A stretch of DNA of 37,081 nt from Cyanobium sp. Cruz-8D1 (GCF_024345975.1 NZ_JAGQCD010000029.1:1-37081), one strand, 5' to 3'; shown: positions 22,106 to 30,585, numbered from the stretch's first letter. Numbers and translations are program-made. Notes: generated by a model from the sequence alone, not told the origin.

Positions 22106-23315
22106 GGGGGGTTCTAGAGCCTCGGACGCCTGGGCTTCTGTGCTCCGCTCCGGCTTGCGCCTCTCCCTCAGCCAGCGAGGCACGAGCAGCGGCTGGCGCG
22201 TTTCCGATCTGCGGGGCCGTACGCGCCTCACGGTCGATACCGGCGGCGGTCGTCATCAGGTTCTGTTGCCCATCGAATGGGCCCATGACCAGGCCGATGC
22301 CATCCGACAGACGGTTCTGGCGATCCACGCTGCCCACAGCGACGGCCTTCCACTCGATCGGGCCATTGCTGCCGCACTGGCCGGCGATGAGCCGACAACT
22401 GATCCAGATGCGGGCCCGATCGAGTGGCCTGCTCTGGTCGAGCGATTCAAAGCCCGAAAGCTGAGCAGCGGCGCCATCAAGCCGCGGACCTGGGAGGCCG
22501 TGTATCAGCGCCGGATGGCAGAACTGCTGGCCATCCTCGGCAGCAAGACACCGCCCACCAATCCCCGGGAACTGCTGGAGGCCGTCACGGCGCGTTGGTC
22601 TGATCAGCCTGGCTCCCGTGGCCGGCAGATGCAGGTGCAGCAGACCGCGGCGCTGCTGCGATGGGGGGTCGATAACGGCGCTCTGGCTGTGGAATGGGCG
22701 CCACCTCTTGATCTCGACCCCTTTGTGGGCCGCAAGCGGGAGGGACGGTCGATCACCACCCCGATCGAGGTGAAGCACATCCTGGAGTTGGTGGAGGCCA
22801 TTCCGGATGCCCGTTGGCGCCTCGCATTCCAGTTGCTGGCGGCCTATGGCCTCAGACCAGAGGAGCTGCAACACCTTCAGCTGCGCGGCGGCCGCCTGTG
22901 GTGCAACTACCGCAAGAACACCAGCCGAGGAGCGACAAAGCCGAGACCGCTGCGGCTGCTGCCCTGCGATGACTGGGCTGAGGCCTGGGACCTGTTGGAA
23001 CAGTTCAAGGCCCAGCCACTACCGCCGATGCGGCCGGGCTACGGCGCCGAGGACCTGGGCCTATACATGCGCCGGCGGCGTCATTGGCAGGATCTGCGGC
23101 AGCAGTACGAGGCAGAAGGGGAGAAGCTGGTCCTCTATTCCGCCCGGCATGGCTACGCCCACCGCGCCCACCTGATCTGCGAACTGCCGCCGAAGGTGGC
23201 CGCTGCCGCCATGGGGCACAGCGTCGAAACGCACCTGGCTGCTTACAGCAAGTGGTGCGGTGACGACGTTGTTGATGACGCCTTCGAGCGGGCCGCGACA
23301 CGCCTTGGTCGATGA
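22104..23315 (+). CDS. Tyrosine recombinase (integrase)
   Basis: 403 residues from ATG 22104. The N-terminal 100 residues hold an arm-binding-like part (SGWRVSDLRGRTRLTVDTGG). Residues about 105-200 are the core-binding helices. The catalytic domain has R251 (AAYGLRPEEL), K271 (NYRKNTSRG), R348 (LYSARHGYA), H372 (AAMGHSVETH) and nucleophile Y381 (LAAYSKW). The place of the first His of the HxxR motif is Tyr (Y345). All other catalytic residues are present. It lies 150 bases from the tRNA-Pro fragment in the position expected for the enzyme that made that junction. The remnant at 28104-28913 is from the same family. Confidence 0.9.
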   Translation: MGGSRASDAWASVLRSGLRLSLSQRGTSSGWRVSDLRGRTRLTVDTGGGRHQVLLPIEWAHDQADAIRQTVLAIHAAHSDGLPLDRAIAAALAGDEPTTDPDAGPIEWPALVERFKARKLSSGAIKPRTWEAVYQRRMAELLAILGSKTPPTNPRELLEAVTARWSDQPGSRGRQMQVQQTAALLRWGVDNGALAVEWAPPLDLDPFVGRKREGRSITTPIEVKHILELVEAIPDARWRLAFQLLAAYGLRPEELQHLQLRGGRLWCNYRKNTSRGATKPRPLRLLPCDDWAEAWDLLEQFKAQPLPPMRPGYGAEDLGLYMRRRRHWQDLRQQYEAEGEKLVLYSARHGYAHRAHLICELPPKVAAAAMGHSVETHLAAYSKWCGDDVVDDAFERAATRLGR

Positions 23316-23485
23316 ACGTCCCGACTGCGATCCACGACGCCCAGAGGGACATACTGCCCGAGGCGCGAGCGATGACTCCCTTCCCCAGGCCAGGAAGCAA
23401 CGGATTACTCCCCCTGGTGTGCTCATGACAGGAGTGATAGGTTGTCTTTGTGGTTCCCCTGCGGGACTGATTGCTCGCATTCACC

Positions 23486-23947
23486 ATGAATCCCAAGGAG
23501 CTGCGGCTTGCTCAGATGGATGCGGTGCTTCAGGACGCCGCCAGCCATTCACTGCCGCAACGGCCGCCGGCGGGCTGGCTGCGGGCCATCCGTGAGGCCC
23601 TGGGCATGACCTCCGCTGCACTCGCGGCTCGCTTAGAGATCACCGCTTCCGGGGTGCGAAAGCTGGAGCAGGCCGAGGCGACCGATGCCATCACGCTTGG
23701 CACCCTGCGGCGGGTGGCCGAGGCGCTCGACTGCGAGCTGCAGTACACGTTGGTGCCAAGACAGCCGCTGCGGGAGATGAGAAGGCAGCAGGCCCTGAGG
23801 CTGGCGCAGCAGTGGCAGCAACGCGCAGGCCGCACCATGGCGCTGGAAGCGCAGCCCATCGATTCGCCATCCGAGCGAGCACAAGAGCGGCTCGAAACCA
23901 TGGCCGAGGAGATCCTGCGCACCAGCGGCACCCGGCTATGGGATTGA
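23486..23947 (+). CDS. Mobile mystery protein A (XRE-type antitoxin)
   Basis: 153 residues from ATG 23486. Residues 30-85 are an XRE helix-turn-helix (WLRAIREALGMTSAALAARL, EITASGVRKLEQAEATDAIT), followed by LDCELQYTLVPRQPL, characteristic of the mobile mystery protein A family. It overlaps the Fic gene by 10 bases. This gene pair is found on many plasmids and islands. It probably represses its own promoter in the 170-base gap after the recombinase. Confidence 0.8.
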   Translation: MNPKELRLAQMDAVLQDAASHSLPQRPPAGWLRAIREALGMTSAALAARLEITASGVRKLEQAEATDAITLGTLRRVAEALDCELQYTLVPRQPLREMRRQQALRLAQQWQQRAGRTMALEAQPIDSPSERAQERLETMAEEILRTSGTRLWD

Positions 23948-24531
23948 ACAAGGACCTACCGGCCGGGGCGACGCCTCTCGATGGGGAGGAGCTGGAGGGG
24001 CTGCTGCCCTCCCATCTGGTGAATCGCAGCCAGCTGAACGAATGGGAGCAGCAGAACATCGAAGCTGCTCTGCTCTGGCTGTCCCGCCAGCGACGGCCCC
24101 GGCCGCTGGAAGAAAGCTGGCTGCGACGCCTGCACCGTGAGATGTTTGGCCAAAGCTGGCGTTGGGCCGGTCAGTACCGGAGCAGCGACAAGAGCATCGG
24201 CGCCGACTGGCGGCAGATCCGGATGCAAGTCCCGGCCCTGCTGGCCGACATCGCCTTCCAGGTGGAGCACCAAGTGGATGTGGTGGATCTGATCGCCATC
24301 CGTTTCCATCACCGGCTGGTCTCCATCCACCCCTTCCCCAACGGCAACGGTCGCCACACCCGCCTGATCGCTGACGTGTTGATCCAGCAGCTGGGTGCAC
24401 CTCGCTTCTCCTGGGGAGGGAGCAGTTCCCTGGTCAATCTCACCGCTCTGCGCCAGGACTACATCGCGGCGCTGCGTCAGGCAGACCGTGGTGACTTGAG
24501 TGCACTGCTGGCCTTTGCAAGAGCGCAGTGA
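23938..24531 (+). CDS. Mobile mystery protein B (Fic/Doc AMP-transferase family)
   Basis: 197 residues from ATG 23938. The Fic active-site loop is HPFPNGNGRH (131-140), with catalytic H131 and the following Arg residues (RHTR), preceded by FHHRLVSI. The N-terminus GLNKDLPAGATPLDGEELEG is the known start of the mobile mystery B family. Such enzymes transfer AMP or a related group to target proteins. It forms a unit with the XRE gene upstream, probably toxin and antitoxin. Confidence 0.85.
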   Translation: MGLNKDLPAGATPLDGEELEGLLPSHLVNRSQLNEWEQQNIEAALLWLSRQRRPRPLEESWLRRLHREMFGQSWRWAGQYRSSDKSIGADWRQIRMQVPALLADIAFQVEHQVDVVDLIAIRFHHRLVSIHPFPNGNGRHTRLIADVLIQQLGAPRFSWGGSSSLVNLTALRQDYIAALRQADRGDLSALLAFARAQ

Positions 24532-24605
24532 AGGGGAATGGCAGCCACGGGGGCGTGCTGCTGGTGGCGTTCCTGGATGTTGCCCTGGTTCTACAAGCCC
24601 TGAGA

Positions 24606-25016
24606 TCAGTCCACCCAGTTCTCGATCCTTAGGCCCGGGTAGGAGGCGAAGTCACGGGGGTTGTTGGTCACCAGGGTGACGTCAAGCGCCAGGGCGTGCG
24701 CTGCGATCAATTTCTCGAGGGCATCACGGCGCCGCTCCCGACTCGCCATTCGGACGGGGCCGTAGACGCGGGCTGCCGCCCCATCGAAGGGCGCCACGGG
24801 GACCTCGAGCAGAAAGCGTGCCAAGGCGGCGCTGTTGCGATCAGCATCAGCGCCGGAGGCCACCACCCCGTACTCCAGCTCTGCAGCGGTGATCGCTGAG
24901 ATGAGCACTTCTCCGACCCTGCAAGCGGAGAAGCGCTCCGCCACCCGTGGGGGCTGGTTCTTCATCAGGTAGATGCAGATGTTGGTGTCGAGCAGGTAGC
25001 GGGGCCTGAGGCTCAC
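24606..25016 (-). CDS. vapC: VapC-type PIN ribonuclease toxin
   Basis: 136 residues from ATG 25016. PIN motifs: D10 in YLLDTNICIYLM, E46 in TAAELEYGVV, then LEKLIAAHALALDVTLVTNN and NPRDF. In the third motif the usual Asp before xLIAA is Glu (E101), although D98 lies three residues earlier. The start overlaps the vapB stop by 4 bases. VapC proteins cut tRNA or rRNA. Confidence 0.9.
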   Translation of the reverse strand: MSLRPRYLLDTNICIYLMKNQPPRVAERFSACRVGEVLISAITAAELEYGVVASGADADRNSAALARFLLEVPVAPFDGAAARVYGPVRMASRERRRDALEKLIAAHALALDVTLVTNNPRDFASYPGLRIENWVD

Positions 25017-25249
25017 AGCGACTCCCGCTCCTGCTGCTCGTCCTGCTCGCGCCCCTCCGCCAGAAACGAGGGCGAGAAGGCGGCCAGCGACTCCAGTGCA
25101 CCGGTGATGGGTCGGCCGGCCGGTCGGATACGCAGCTCATCGCCGCAGCGCTCGATCTCCAGCTCCAGATCGCTGCGCTCGTAGGCGAGCTCGGCCGGGA
25201 TGCGCACGGCCTGGGAGTTGCCGTTGCGGAAGAGCCGTGTCGTCGTCAT
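25013..25249 (-). CDS. vapB: VapB antitoxin (AbrB/SpoVT-type)
   Basis: 78 residues from ATG 25249. The N-terminal swapped hairpin TRLFRNGNSQAVRIPAELAY is the DNA-binding half of the VapB family, ELEIERCGDELRIRPAGRP follows, and the acidic tail EGREQDEQQERESL wraps the toxin. First gene of the pair, with an inverted repeat 11 bases upstream as its operator. Confidence 0.9.
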   Translation of the reverse strand: MTTTRLFRNGNSQAVRIPAELAYERSDLELEIERCGDELRIRPAGRPITGALESLAAFSPSFLAEGREQDEQQERESL

Positions 25250-25259
25250 GGCCAGCCGG

Positions 25260-25278
25260 GATGTACAAGTACATCTTA
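25260..25278 (-). promoter_or_regulatory. vapBC operator and -10 box
   Basis: GATGTAC (25260-25266), AA, GTACATC (25269-25275) is a perfect 7+7 palindrome. On the minus strand TAAGAT (25273-25278) overlaps it as a -10 box, so binding of VapB would block RNA polymerase. Confidence 0.6.
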
Positions 25279-25734
25279 CGAGGCGTGATCGTGTTCGGGC
25301 GCGGCAGCTGAGTCACCGGCCCAGGATCAGCGAAGGCCTTATGCAAGGAAGCGGGCTGAACCTTGAATAAGGCTTCACTGTGTTCAAGGTTGTGCCGGAG
25401 GGTTGAGCAGACGCCGCAGGGCTCCGGTCGGCAACGGCCGCCCTTCAGCGTGCCACGGCTGCGCCGTGGCGTGCATCGGCCAGCCGCCGCCGCCCTCCGC
25501 TCCGGGGCCGGTGTTGGGGTGGCTGGCAGGGCCGCTCTCCCGCGGCTGCGGTGGCCGGGCGGCTGCCAGCCGTCGGGGTGCTGGGGGGAGGCCCAAGATT
25601 CCCTCGCGCGGCTGCGCGGGCGGTGGCTTTTTTGTGCTGAATTTGGCTGCATTGGTTATCAAGCTGCCTAGCTCATCGTGGGTGGGTGCGTTTCGGGCAG
25701 ATCGCTTGCCCCGCGGCCGCCCTGCTCGCTCATT
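25279..25734. other. GC-rich gap with several hairpins, no gene
   Basis: No supported ORF. GCCACGG-CTGCG-CCGTGGC (25452-25470) is a perfect 7-bp hairpin. CCTCGCGCGGCTGCGCGG (25602-25619) is a hairpin shared with 21431-21448 in inverted orientation and is followed closely by six T (25628-25634 area). The region lies between two divergent units (vapBC and the recombination operon), where control sites are expected. Confidence 0.45.
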
Positions 25735-25756
25735 AGTGTGTTTGTACTGCTAGAAT
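25735..25756 (+). promoter_or_regulatory. Promoter with LexA-like box, recombination operon copy 2
   Basis: AGTGTGTTTGTACT (25735-25748) is followed by GC and TAGAAT (25751-25756). The leader after it (CGCGCCAAAGGCC, then GAGCCCATCGCCTGCGGCAA) is almost the same as the leader of copy 1 read on the other strand. The LexA match is weaker than in copy 1 (left half AGTGT instead of RGTAC). Confidence 0.45.
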
Positions 25757-25841
25757 AAGAGTCGCGCCAAAGGCCACGAGCCCATCGCCTGCGGCAATGA
25801 AATTCTCGGACAACTTGCCCCGTTCGTTTGCTCTGTAGCCC

Positions 25842-26363
25842 ATGAGTTTTTCCTCTGCTGCAGTGGCCCAGGCCGCTGCTTTGTCTCTTCCTGGTCTCCT
25901 GCCGCCGCCGGTTGGAGTTCATCGCTCGGTCGTCATCGTCGCCGCCGGTGGCCGTGATCTCGTCTGGCCCCAGGAGCGCATCGCCTGCGCCCTGCTCCAG
26001 CGCAGCAGTGGCCGGCCTGTCCATCTGCTGCTTCATGGCGGGGCCCGTGGCGCTGATCGCGCCATCGGCCGCGCCGCCCATCAGCTCGGCTGGCGTGTCC
26101 AGTCCCTCGCCGCTGATTGGCGCCGCTATGGCCGCAGTGCCGGCCCCATCCGCAATCGCCTTCTGCTCGAGCAGGCCCTTCTTGAGGCCCAGGCCCACAC
26201 CTCCCCGGCCTTCAGCGCCTCTGTGCTGGTGATCGCCTTTCCCGGTGGGGCAGGCACGGCCTCTCTGGTGCAGCAGGCCCGCCGCTGCTCCTCCCGTTCG
26301 CCGGTGCCGGTGGTGGTGATGGAAGTGCCGCCGCCGTTCTCGCCCGAACCCCTCGCCGCCTGA
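25842..26363 (+). CDS. DUF2493/SLOG-type nucleotide-binding protein, copy 2
   Basis: 173 residues from ATG 25842. Same SLOG motifs as copy 1: VVIVAAGGRDLVW, HLLLHGGARGADRAIGRAA, ADWRRYGRSAGPIRNRLL, VLVIAFPGGAGTASLV. It is the first gene of the rightward operon. Extended N-terminus (MSFSSAAVAQAAALSLPGLL) differs from copy 1. Together with copy 1 it shows that the whole module was duplicated and then diverged. Confidence 0.8.
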   Translation: MSFSSAAVAQAAALSLPGLLPPPVGVHRSVVIVAAGGRDLVWPQERIACALLQRSSGRPVHLLLHGGARGADRAIGRAAHQLGWRVQSLAADWRRYGRSAGPIRNRLLLEQALLEAQAHTSPAFSASVLVIAFPGGAGTASLVQQARRCSSRSPVPVVVMEVPPPFSPEPLAA

Positions 26364-26412
26364 GCGGCAATCGCCGTCCCGTTCTTCTCGTTCCCCTCCG
26401 CTCCACGTCCCC

Positions 26413-27021
26413 ATGTCTGTTCTCACCGTCCCCGCCGCTCCTTCCCTCCCCCAGGCTGCCGGGCCGTCCTGCACCCTGCAGCGCACCGGCTCCCTCTGGC
26501 AGCTGGGCATTGAGGCCCAGGAGCTCACCACCGCCATCGGCCAGCTCGCCGAGCAGCTGGAGGCCGACGACGACACCCGCGCCCAGGCCCTCGGCGAGCT
26601 CGAGGCTGCCCTGCTGGCCGAGGAGGGCAACAAGCAGGCCCTTGCCGCCAAGGCCGATGCCACCTGTTGGGTGATCGAGCACCTCCGCGGCCAGGCGGCC
26701 TACCGCCAGCAGCAGGCCAAACGCCTCACCGATCTGGCCCGCTCCGATGCAGGGCGGGCTAGTGCCCTGGAGGACTCCCTGGTCCTGGTCCTCACCCGTC
26801 TCCAACCCAAAGCCAACCGCTTCTCCTTCCCGAATCACGAGCTCACCTCCCGCAAGTCCCAGGCCGTCGAAATCGACGACGAGGACGCCCTCGATCCCCA
26901 GTGGCTGAGCTTCACCACCACCAGCAAGCCGGACAAGGCCGCCATCAAGGAAGCCCTCAAAGCAGGCAGAGAGATCACCGGCGTCCAGCTGATCTCCCGC
27001 CGCTCCTGGCGCATCCACTAG
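26413..27021 (+). CDS. Siphovirus Gp157-like protein, copy 2
   Basis: 202 residues from ATG 26413. Nearly colinear with copy 1: CTLQRTGSLWQLGIEAQELT, LGELEAALLAEEGNKQALAA, YRQQQAKRLTDLARSDAGRA, FSFPNHELTSRKSQAVEIDD, PDKAAIKEALKAGREITGVQ. Most differences are conservative. It lies 49 bases after SLOG copy 2 and 106 before Rad52 copy 2. Copy 2 is closer to the recombinase and may be the working set. Confidence 0.8.
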   Translation: MSVLTVPAAPSLPQAAGPSCTLQRTGSLWQLGIEAQELTTAIGQLAEQLEADDDTRAQALGELEAALLAEEGNKQALAAKADATCWVIEHLRGQAAYRQQQAKRLTDLARSDAGRASALEDSLVLVLTRLQPKANRFSFPNHELTSRKSQAVEIDDEDALDPQWLSFTTTSKPDKAAIKEALKAGREITGVQLISRRSWRIH

Positions 27022-27127
27022 GGGGGGCAGAGGCCCCTCACAAATGGGGTTTCGGTGGTGTAGCCGGGGCCCCCTCCTTGACCCAATCCCTTCCGCAGCT
27101 CACCTCGCTCCATCGCTTCTCATCGCA

Positions 27128-28105
27128 ATGACCGTCGCCGCTCCTTCCTCCAACGGGGCCAGCACCATCAGCCGCGCCGCAGCTCCTCGATCCAGCCAAA
27201 GGCCGCCATCGGCCCTGGAGTTGATCCGCACCGCTGATCGAGTGGAGGGTCCTCCAGCAGCAGCCATCGAATCCGTCACGACAGTGCAGGCCAACCAGGC
27301 CCAGCCCAGCGGCTTCTCCCCTGAGCAGCTCGCTGCCCTGGCCGCCCCCCTCAATCGGGCCAACGTCCGCCAGCGGGAGCAGGGCCGCGGGAAGGTGGCC
27401 TACCTCGAAGGCTGGCAAGTCATCGCGGAGGCCAACCGCATCTTTGGCTTTGACGGCTGGCAGCGCCAGACCATCGCCATGCGCTGCGTCGCCCAGGCCG
27501 AACGCCCGATCGGCAGGGACCAGAAGCCCGGCTGGGGTGTCACCTACACCGCCCGCGTGCGCGTCACCGTCACCGCCGGTGGGCTGCCCGCTCTGGTGCG
27601 GGAAGGGAGCGGCGCCGGCCATGGCATCGATATGGACCTCGGCCAGGCCCACGAGTCCGCCCTCAAGGAGGCAGAGACCGACGCCATGAAGAGGGCCTTG
27701 ATGACCTTTGGCAATCCGTTTGGGCTTGCGTTGTACGACAAGCGCCAGCGGGAGGTAACCAGCTCAGCGGCACCAGAACACCCAACGGCCCACCCCCGTC
27801 AGGCAGAGCCAGCGCCGCAGCGCCAGGAAAGGTCAGCGACAGCAGCAGAGCACCCGGCTCAGGATGCAGCTCCTGCATCCCAGCAGGATCCGGGGCTGCT
27901 TCACCTTGATGCGGACACGATCCGCCAGCTGCACGGCACCATCCGGCAGCTGCCTCGCCCACTGCTGGAGGCCCTCACCCAGGGCTTCCGCAAGCGCTTC
28001 TCCATCCCGGAAGGGGCCGCAACGATCGCCGATCGAATCGTGCAGAAGCGTCACCACGATTGGATCGAGGCATTTCTGGTGCAGCACTCAGGCTTGACGA
28101 GCTGA
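27128..28105 (+). CDS. Rad52/22-family single-strand annealing protein, copy 2
   Basis: 325 residues from ATG 27128. The Rad52 core lies at about residues 65-210: NVRQREQGRGKVAYLEGWQV, EANRIFGFDGWQRQTIAM, YTARVRVTVTAGG, REGSGAGHGIDMDLGQAHES, ALKEAETDAMKRALMTFGNP. A longer N-terminal extension than in copy 1 and a different linker follow; the helical C-terminus (IRQLHGTIRQLPRPLLEALT) matches again. Last gene of the rightward operon. Its stop meets the 5' broken end of the integrase remnant. Confidence 0.85.
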   Translation: MTVAAPSSNGASTISRAAAPRSSQRPPSALELIRTADRVEGPPAAAIESVTTVQANQAQPSGFSPEQLAALAAPLNRANVRQREQGRGKVAYLEGWQVIAEANRIFGFDGWQRQTIAMRCVAQAERPIGRDQKPGWGVTYTARVRVTVTAGGLPALVREGSGAGHGIDMDLGQAHESALKEAETDAMKRALMTFGNPFGLALYDKRQREVTSSAAPEHPTAHPRQAEPAPQRQERSATAAEHPAQDAAPASQQDPGLLHLDADTIRQLHGTIRQLPRPLLEALTQGFRKRFSIPEGAATIADRIVQKRHHDWIEAFLVQHSGLTS

Positions 28106-28913
28106 CAGCAGGCCTGCCGATTCAGCTTCGCTGCTGGATGCCTGCCTGCGGGGCTGGGCGCCTGGGAGCCGGGCCCGACAGATCCGGGCGCAGTCGCTGG
28201 CGCAGTTCCTGCGGCATTGCGTCGAGCGCGAAAAATTCCCCGAAAGCTGGCGTCCACCGCTCGATCTGCGGCCGCACATCGGTGTCCCGGCAGCTGAGAC
28301 TGCTGCCGGCCACCGCAAGGGTGATCCCTTCAGCGATCTGCAGGTGCTGCAGCTACTGGATTCTCTGCCCGAAGATCAACCTGGGCGCCGCTGGGCTGAT
28401 GCGCTGCGGCTGCTGGCGGAGCTGGGCCTGCGGCCGATCGAGCTGCAACACCTGGGCGTGCGCAGCGATCCGGGCAGTGGCCAGCCGCTGTGGTGGTGCA
28501 CCTACCGCAAGCGCAGCGGCGGCGGGATGACGACCCCGCGCTGGGTGCATCCGCTGCCGCTGACCGACTGGGACGGGCGAAGGCAGGACTGGCGCCTGCT
28601 GGAGCGCTGGCGCGGCGGCGCGATCGAGCTGCCGCCCCTGGGCAACGGGCCAGGAGCGTCTGATGCGATCGTCACCTACCTCAAGCGCCAGCAGGGCTGT
28701 GTGGAACTGCGCGAGCGCATGGCGGAAAGAGGAGAACGCGCGGTGCCGTACTCATTCCGCCATGGCTACAGCCTGCGGGGCCACCAACTGGGGGTGGACG
28801 CTGGAAGTGTGGCGCTGAGCATGGGGCATTCGCTCGAGGTGCACCTGCGCAGCTACCCATGGGCCTCGGGCCAGGGGGCAGCGGCGGCGTTTGCCAAGGC
28901 GTTAATGGTCTAG
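28104..28913 (+). pseudogene. Tyrosine recombinase, N-terminal part deleted
   Basis: The frame is open from the Rad52 stop to 28913 and encodes the core-binding helices (RARQIRAQSLAQFLRHCVE) and the whole catalytic domain: Arg in AELGLRPIEL, Lys in CTYRKRSGGG, Arg in YSFRHGYSLRG, His in SMGHSLEVHL, Tyr in LRSYPWA. About 150 N-terminal residues and a start codon are missing; an internal ATG at 28344 would give a 189-residue catalytic half. It is the same family as the intact enzyme at 22104 but clearly diverged, so it belonged to another element. Confidence 0.75.
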
Positions 28914-29148
28914 CTCGCCGGCGCCCTGCTTCAGCCGCTGCCCACCGTGATGCGTCCGCCTGGGCCCCGCGTCCTGTGGTGTTGGCTGCCTACCGCCAGC
29001 TGAAAAGCGCCAGGTTGGAGGGCCTGCCGTAGGTGATCGCCCAGGGCCCGGGTGGAATTCCGACAGGTGGACTGCCTGCTGGTGGCAGCAGTCCAGCTGA
29101 TGACCAGCTGGGCAGAGACCCACTGAGGCCCCCAGACAACGCTGAGGA

Positions 29149-29397
29149 TCAGGCCTCGTTCAGCAGGTTCAGCGCCTCCATGACCTGGAGGCGGATCCCG
29201 CCAAGTCGTGCCCACGCCCGCACCGCATCCTGCCTGCTCCGGTAAGGGCGCCAGTCGTCTTCGGCAATGCGGCGTTGCATGTGCGCCGCCACGCGCTGAG
29301 CCACGGCGACATCGCTGGGCCTTGCCAGTGGCAGCGTTCTGCCGTTGATAACCACCTCAGGGGACATGGCGTGGGTGGAAGCTGCTGCCGGGGGCAT
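29149..29397 (-). CDS. Small protein of unknown function
   Basis: 82 residues from ATG 29397; ATG at residue 11 (MSPEVVINGRTLPLARPSDV) may be the true start. A short beta start is followed by helical sequence with many Arg (RRIAEDDWRPYRSRQDAVRA). Soluble, basic. A 13-bp perfect inverted repeat lies about 20 bases upstream (29417-29448). No family recognised. Confidence 0.5.
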   Translation of the reverse strand: MPPAAASTHAMSPEVVINGRTLPLARPSDVAVAQRVAAHMQRRIAEDDWRPYRSRQDAVRAWARLGGIRLQVMEALNLLNEA

Positions 29398-29416
29398 GAG
29401 CGATAATTGATCGTAC

Positions 29417-29448
29417 AGCGATGAAAGGAACTGGGTCCTTTCATCGCT
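29417..29448. repeat. 13-bp perfect hairpin upstream of the small gene
   Basis: AGCGATGAAAGGA (29417-29429) pairs exactly with TCCTTTCATCGCT (29436-29448), loop ACTGGG. No T-tract on either side, so an operator or RNA structure is more likely than a classic terminator. Confidence 0.5.
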
Positions 29449-30047
29449 CTCAGCCTGCGAATGAATTGGAGCTACGCGATAGTTCTAGACAACAAGTTTC
29501 GAACACTTAACACCCTTATTCATTCGCCCGTATGGCACTTTCTGCCTCCTTTCGAGCGAGTTCTGATAACAGTGGGTGCTCCATCACGCCGCAGATGGTT
29601 AGCTGCAGCAACTCGGGCTGCGCTAACCGAGGGTTGTCAGCTGCTCAGATGACGCAGGGATTTGTGTGCCTTACTACGGGCCTAGCTGTGAACTATTGCT
29701 ACTTGCGTACCTGCTATGGCTTCTGTAGTAACGGATGGCGCTGAGGCGGGCTCATCCGCCGGCGGACATCAGCCTTGACAGCCTCGCTGTAGGGACGCAT
29801 TCGATGGCCCGCTCGGGTGGTGTGTCGAGGATGCGGGATCAGCGAAGGGCTTCAAGCCGCTCTTGCTCTCGCTCGGTCAGTGGCGCCTTCATGGACATGA
29901 AACCGAAGGATCCTGACGTCCCGTGGCCGCACTGTGGGCCCCACTCCCTCGGCAAAGGAGCGGCTTCACGTTTCCACACCACTCCCCACCCCCGAACAGG
30001 GCATCGCTCCGTCCGCGCGGGCTTTGTGAGGAGTAAATTCCGTTGTG
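29449..30047. other. Gap with one weak Cys-rich ORF
   Basis: The only notable ORF runs 29532-29744 (+), 70 codons with seven Cys in its last 55 residues (for example NYCYLRTCYGFCSNGWR). It has no ribosome binding site and no known family. The rest shows no supported gene. This lies at the right margin of the island. Confidence 0.25.
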
Positions 30048-30230
30048 ATGGAGCACCTGAACTGGGGATACATCCAATTAGGCCTGCTCGCCATTGCTTT
30101 TGGTGGCCTGCAGGTCTGGTGGATCAGCAGCACTCTGAGGACACGTGGCCTCGCTAAGCCCCTGAGCGCAAAGGGTTTCCGCAGATCCCTGGAGCGGATT
30201 TTTGAGAAGGACCAGCCGCCACCCGAATGA
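30048..30230 (+). CDS. Small single-pass membrane protein of picocyanobacterial type
   Basis: 60 residues from ATG 30048 (ATG 30045 is adjacent). One membrane segment (YIQLGLLAIAFGGLQVWWI), then a basic, helical tail (KGFRRSLERIFEKDQPPPE). I believe similar small proteins are common in Synechococcus, but no function is known. It marks the start of ordinary chromosome to the right. Confidence 0.65.
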   Translation: MEHLNWGYIQLGLLAIAFGGLQVWWISSTLRTRGLAKPLSAKGFRRSLERIFEKDQPPPE

Positions 30231-30285
30231 TTGAGCGGCAGCAGGACCGGTTCACGGTAGGATTGTAAAGATTTGATAAGCTTGT

Positions 30286-30585
30286 ATGCTCAGGGCACTC
30301 TTCGGCTTTCTCTTTGCGGCGGTCATGTTTGTCCAGGTTCCTCAATGGGACAACGATTGGACCAAGTGCTCTGTGTCGGTTCCCGACACCGCTTGTCACT
30401 GGTATGTAGTGAACCCAGACAACACTTTTGGCAAGGGATTCAGTTGGATCACTGCTCCAAAATATGACTTTGAAGCCCTTCAAGACATTGCAGCTCAGCA
30501 TGAATTGACAGTCGCTAACGGCTATAAAACGACGGTGGAATTGATGGATGCAAGCGCTGACGTCAAATACGGTGATGATTACTGA
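30286..30585 (+). CDS. Small exported protein of unknown function
   Basis: 99 residues from ATG 30286. Signal-peptide-like start (MLRALFGFLFAAVMFVQVPQ), then a polar part with two Cys (KCSVSVPDTACHWYVV) that could form a disulphide. It ends acidic (ASADVKYGDDY). AT-richer than the island genes and with a poly-purine leader. No family recognised. Confidence 0.6.
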   Translation: MLRALFGFLFAAVMFVQVPQWDNDWTKCSVSVPDTACHWYVVNPDNTFGKGFSWITAPKYDFEALQDIAAQHELTVANGYKTTVELMDASADVKYGDDY

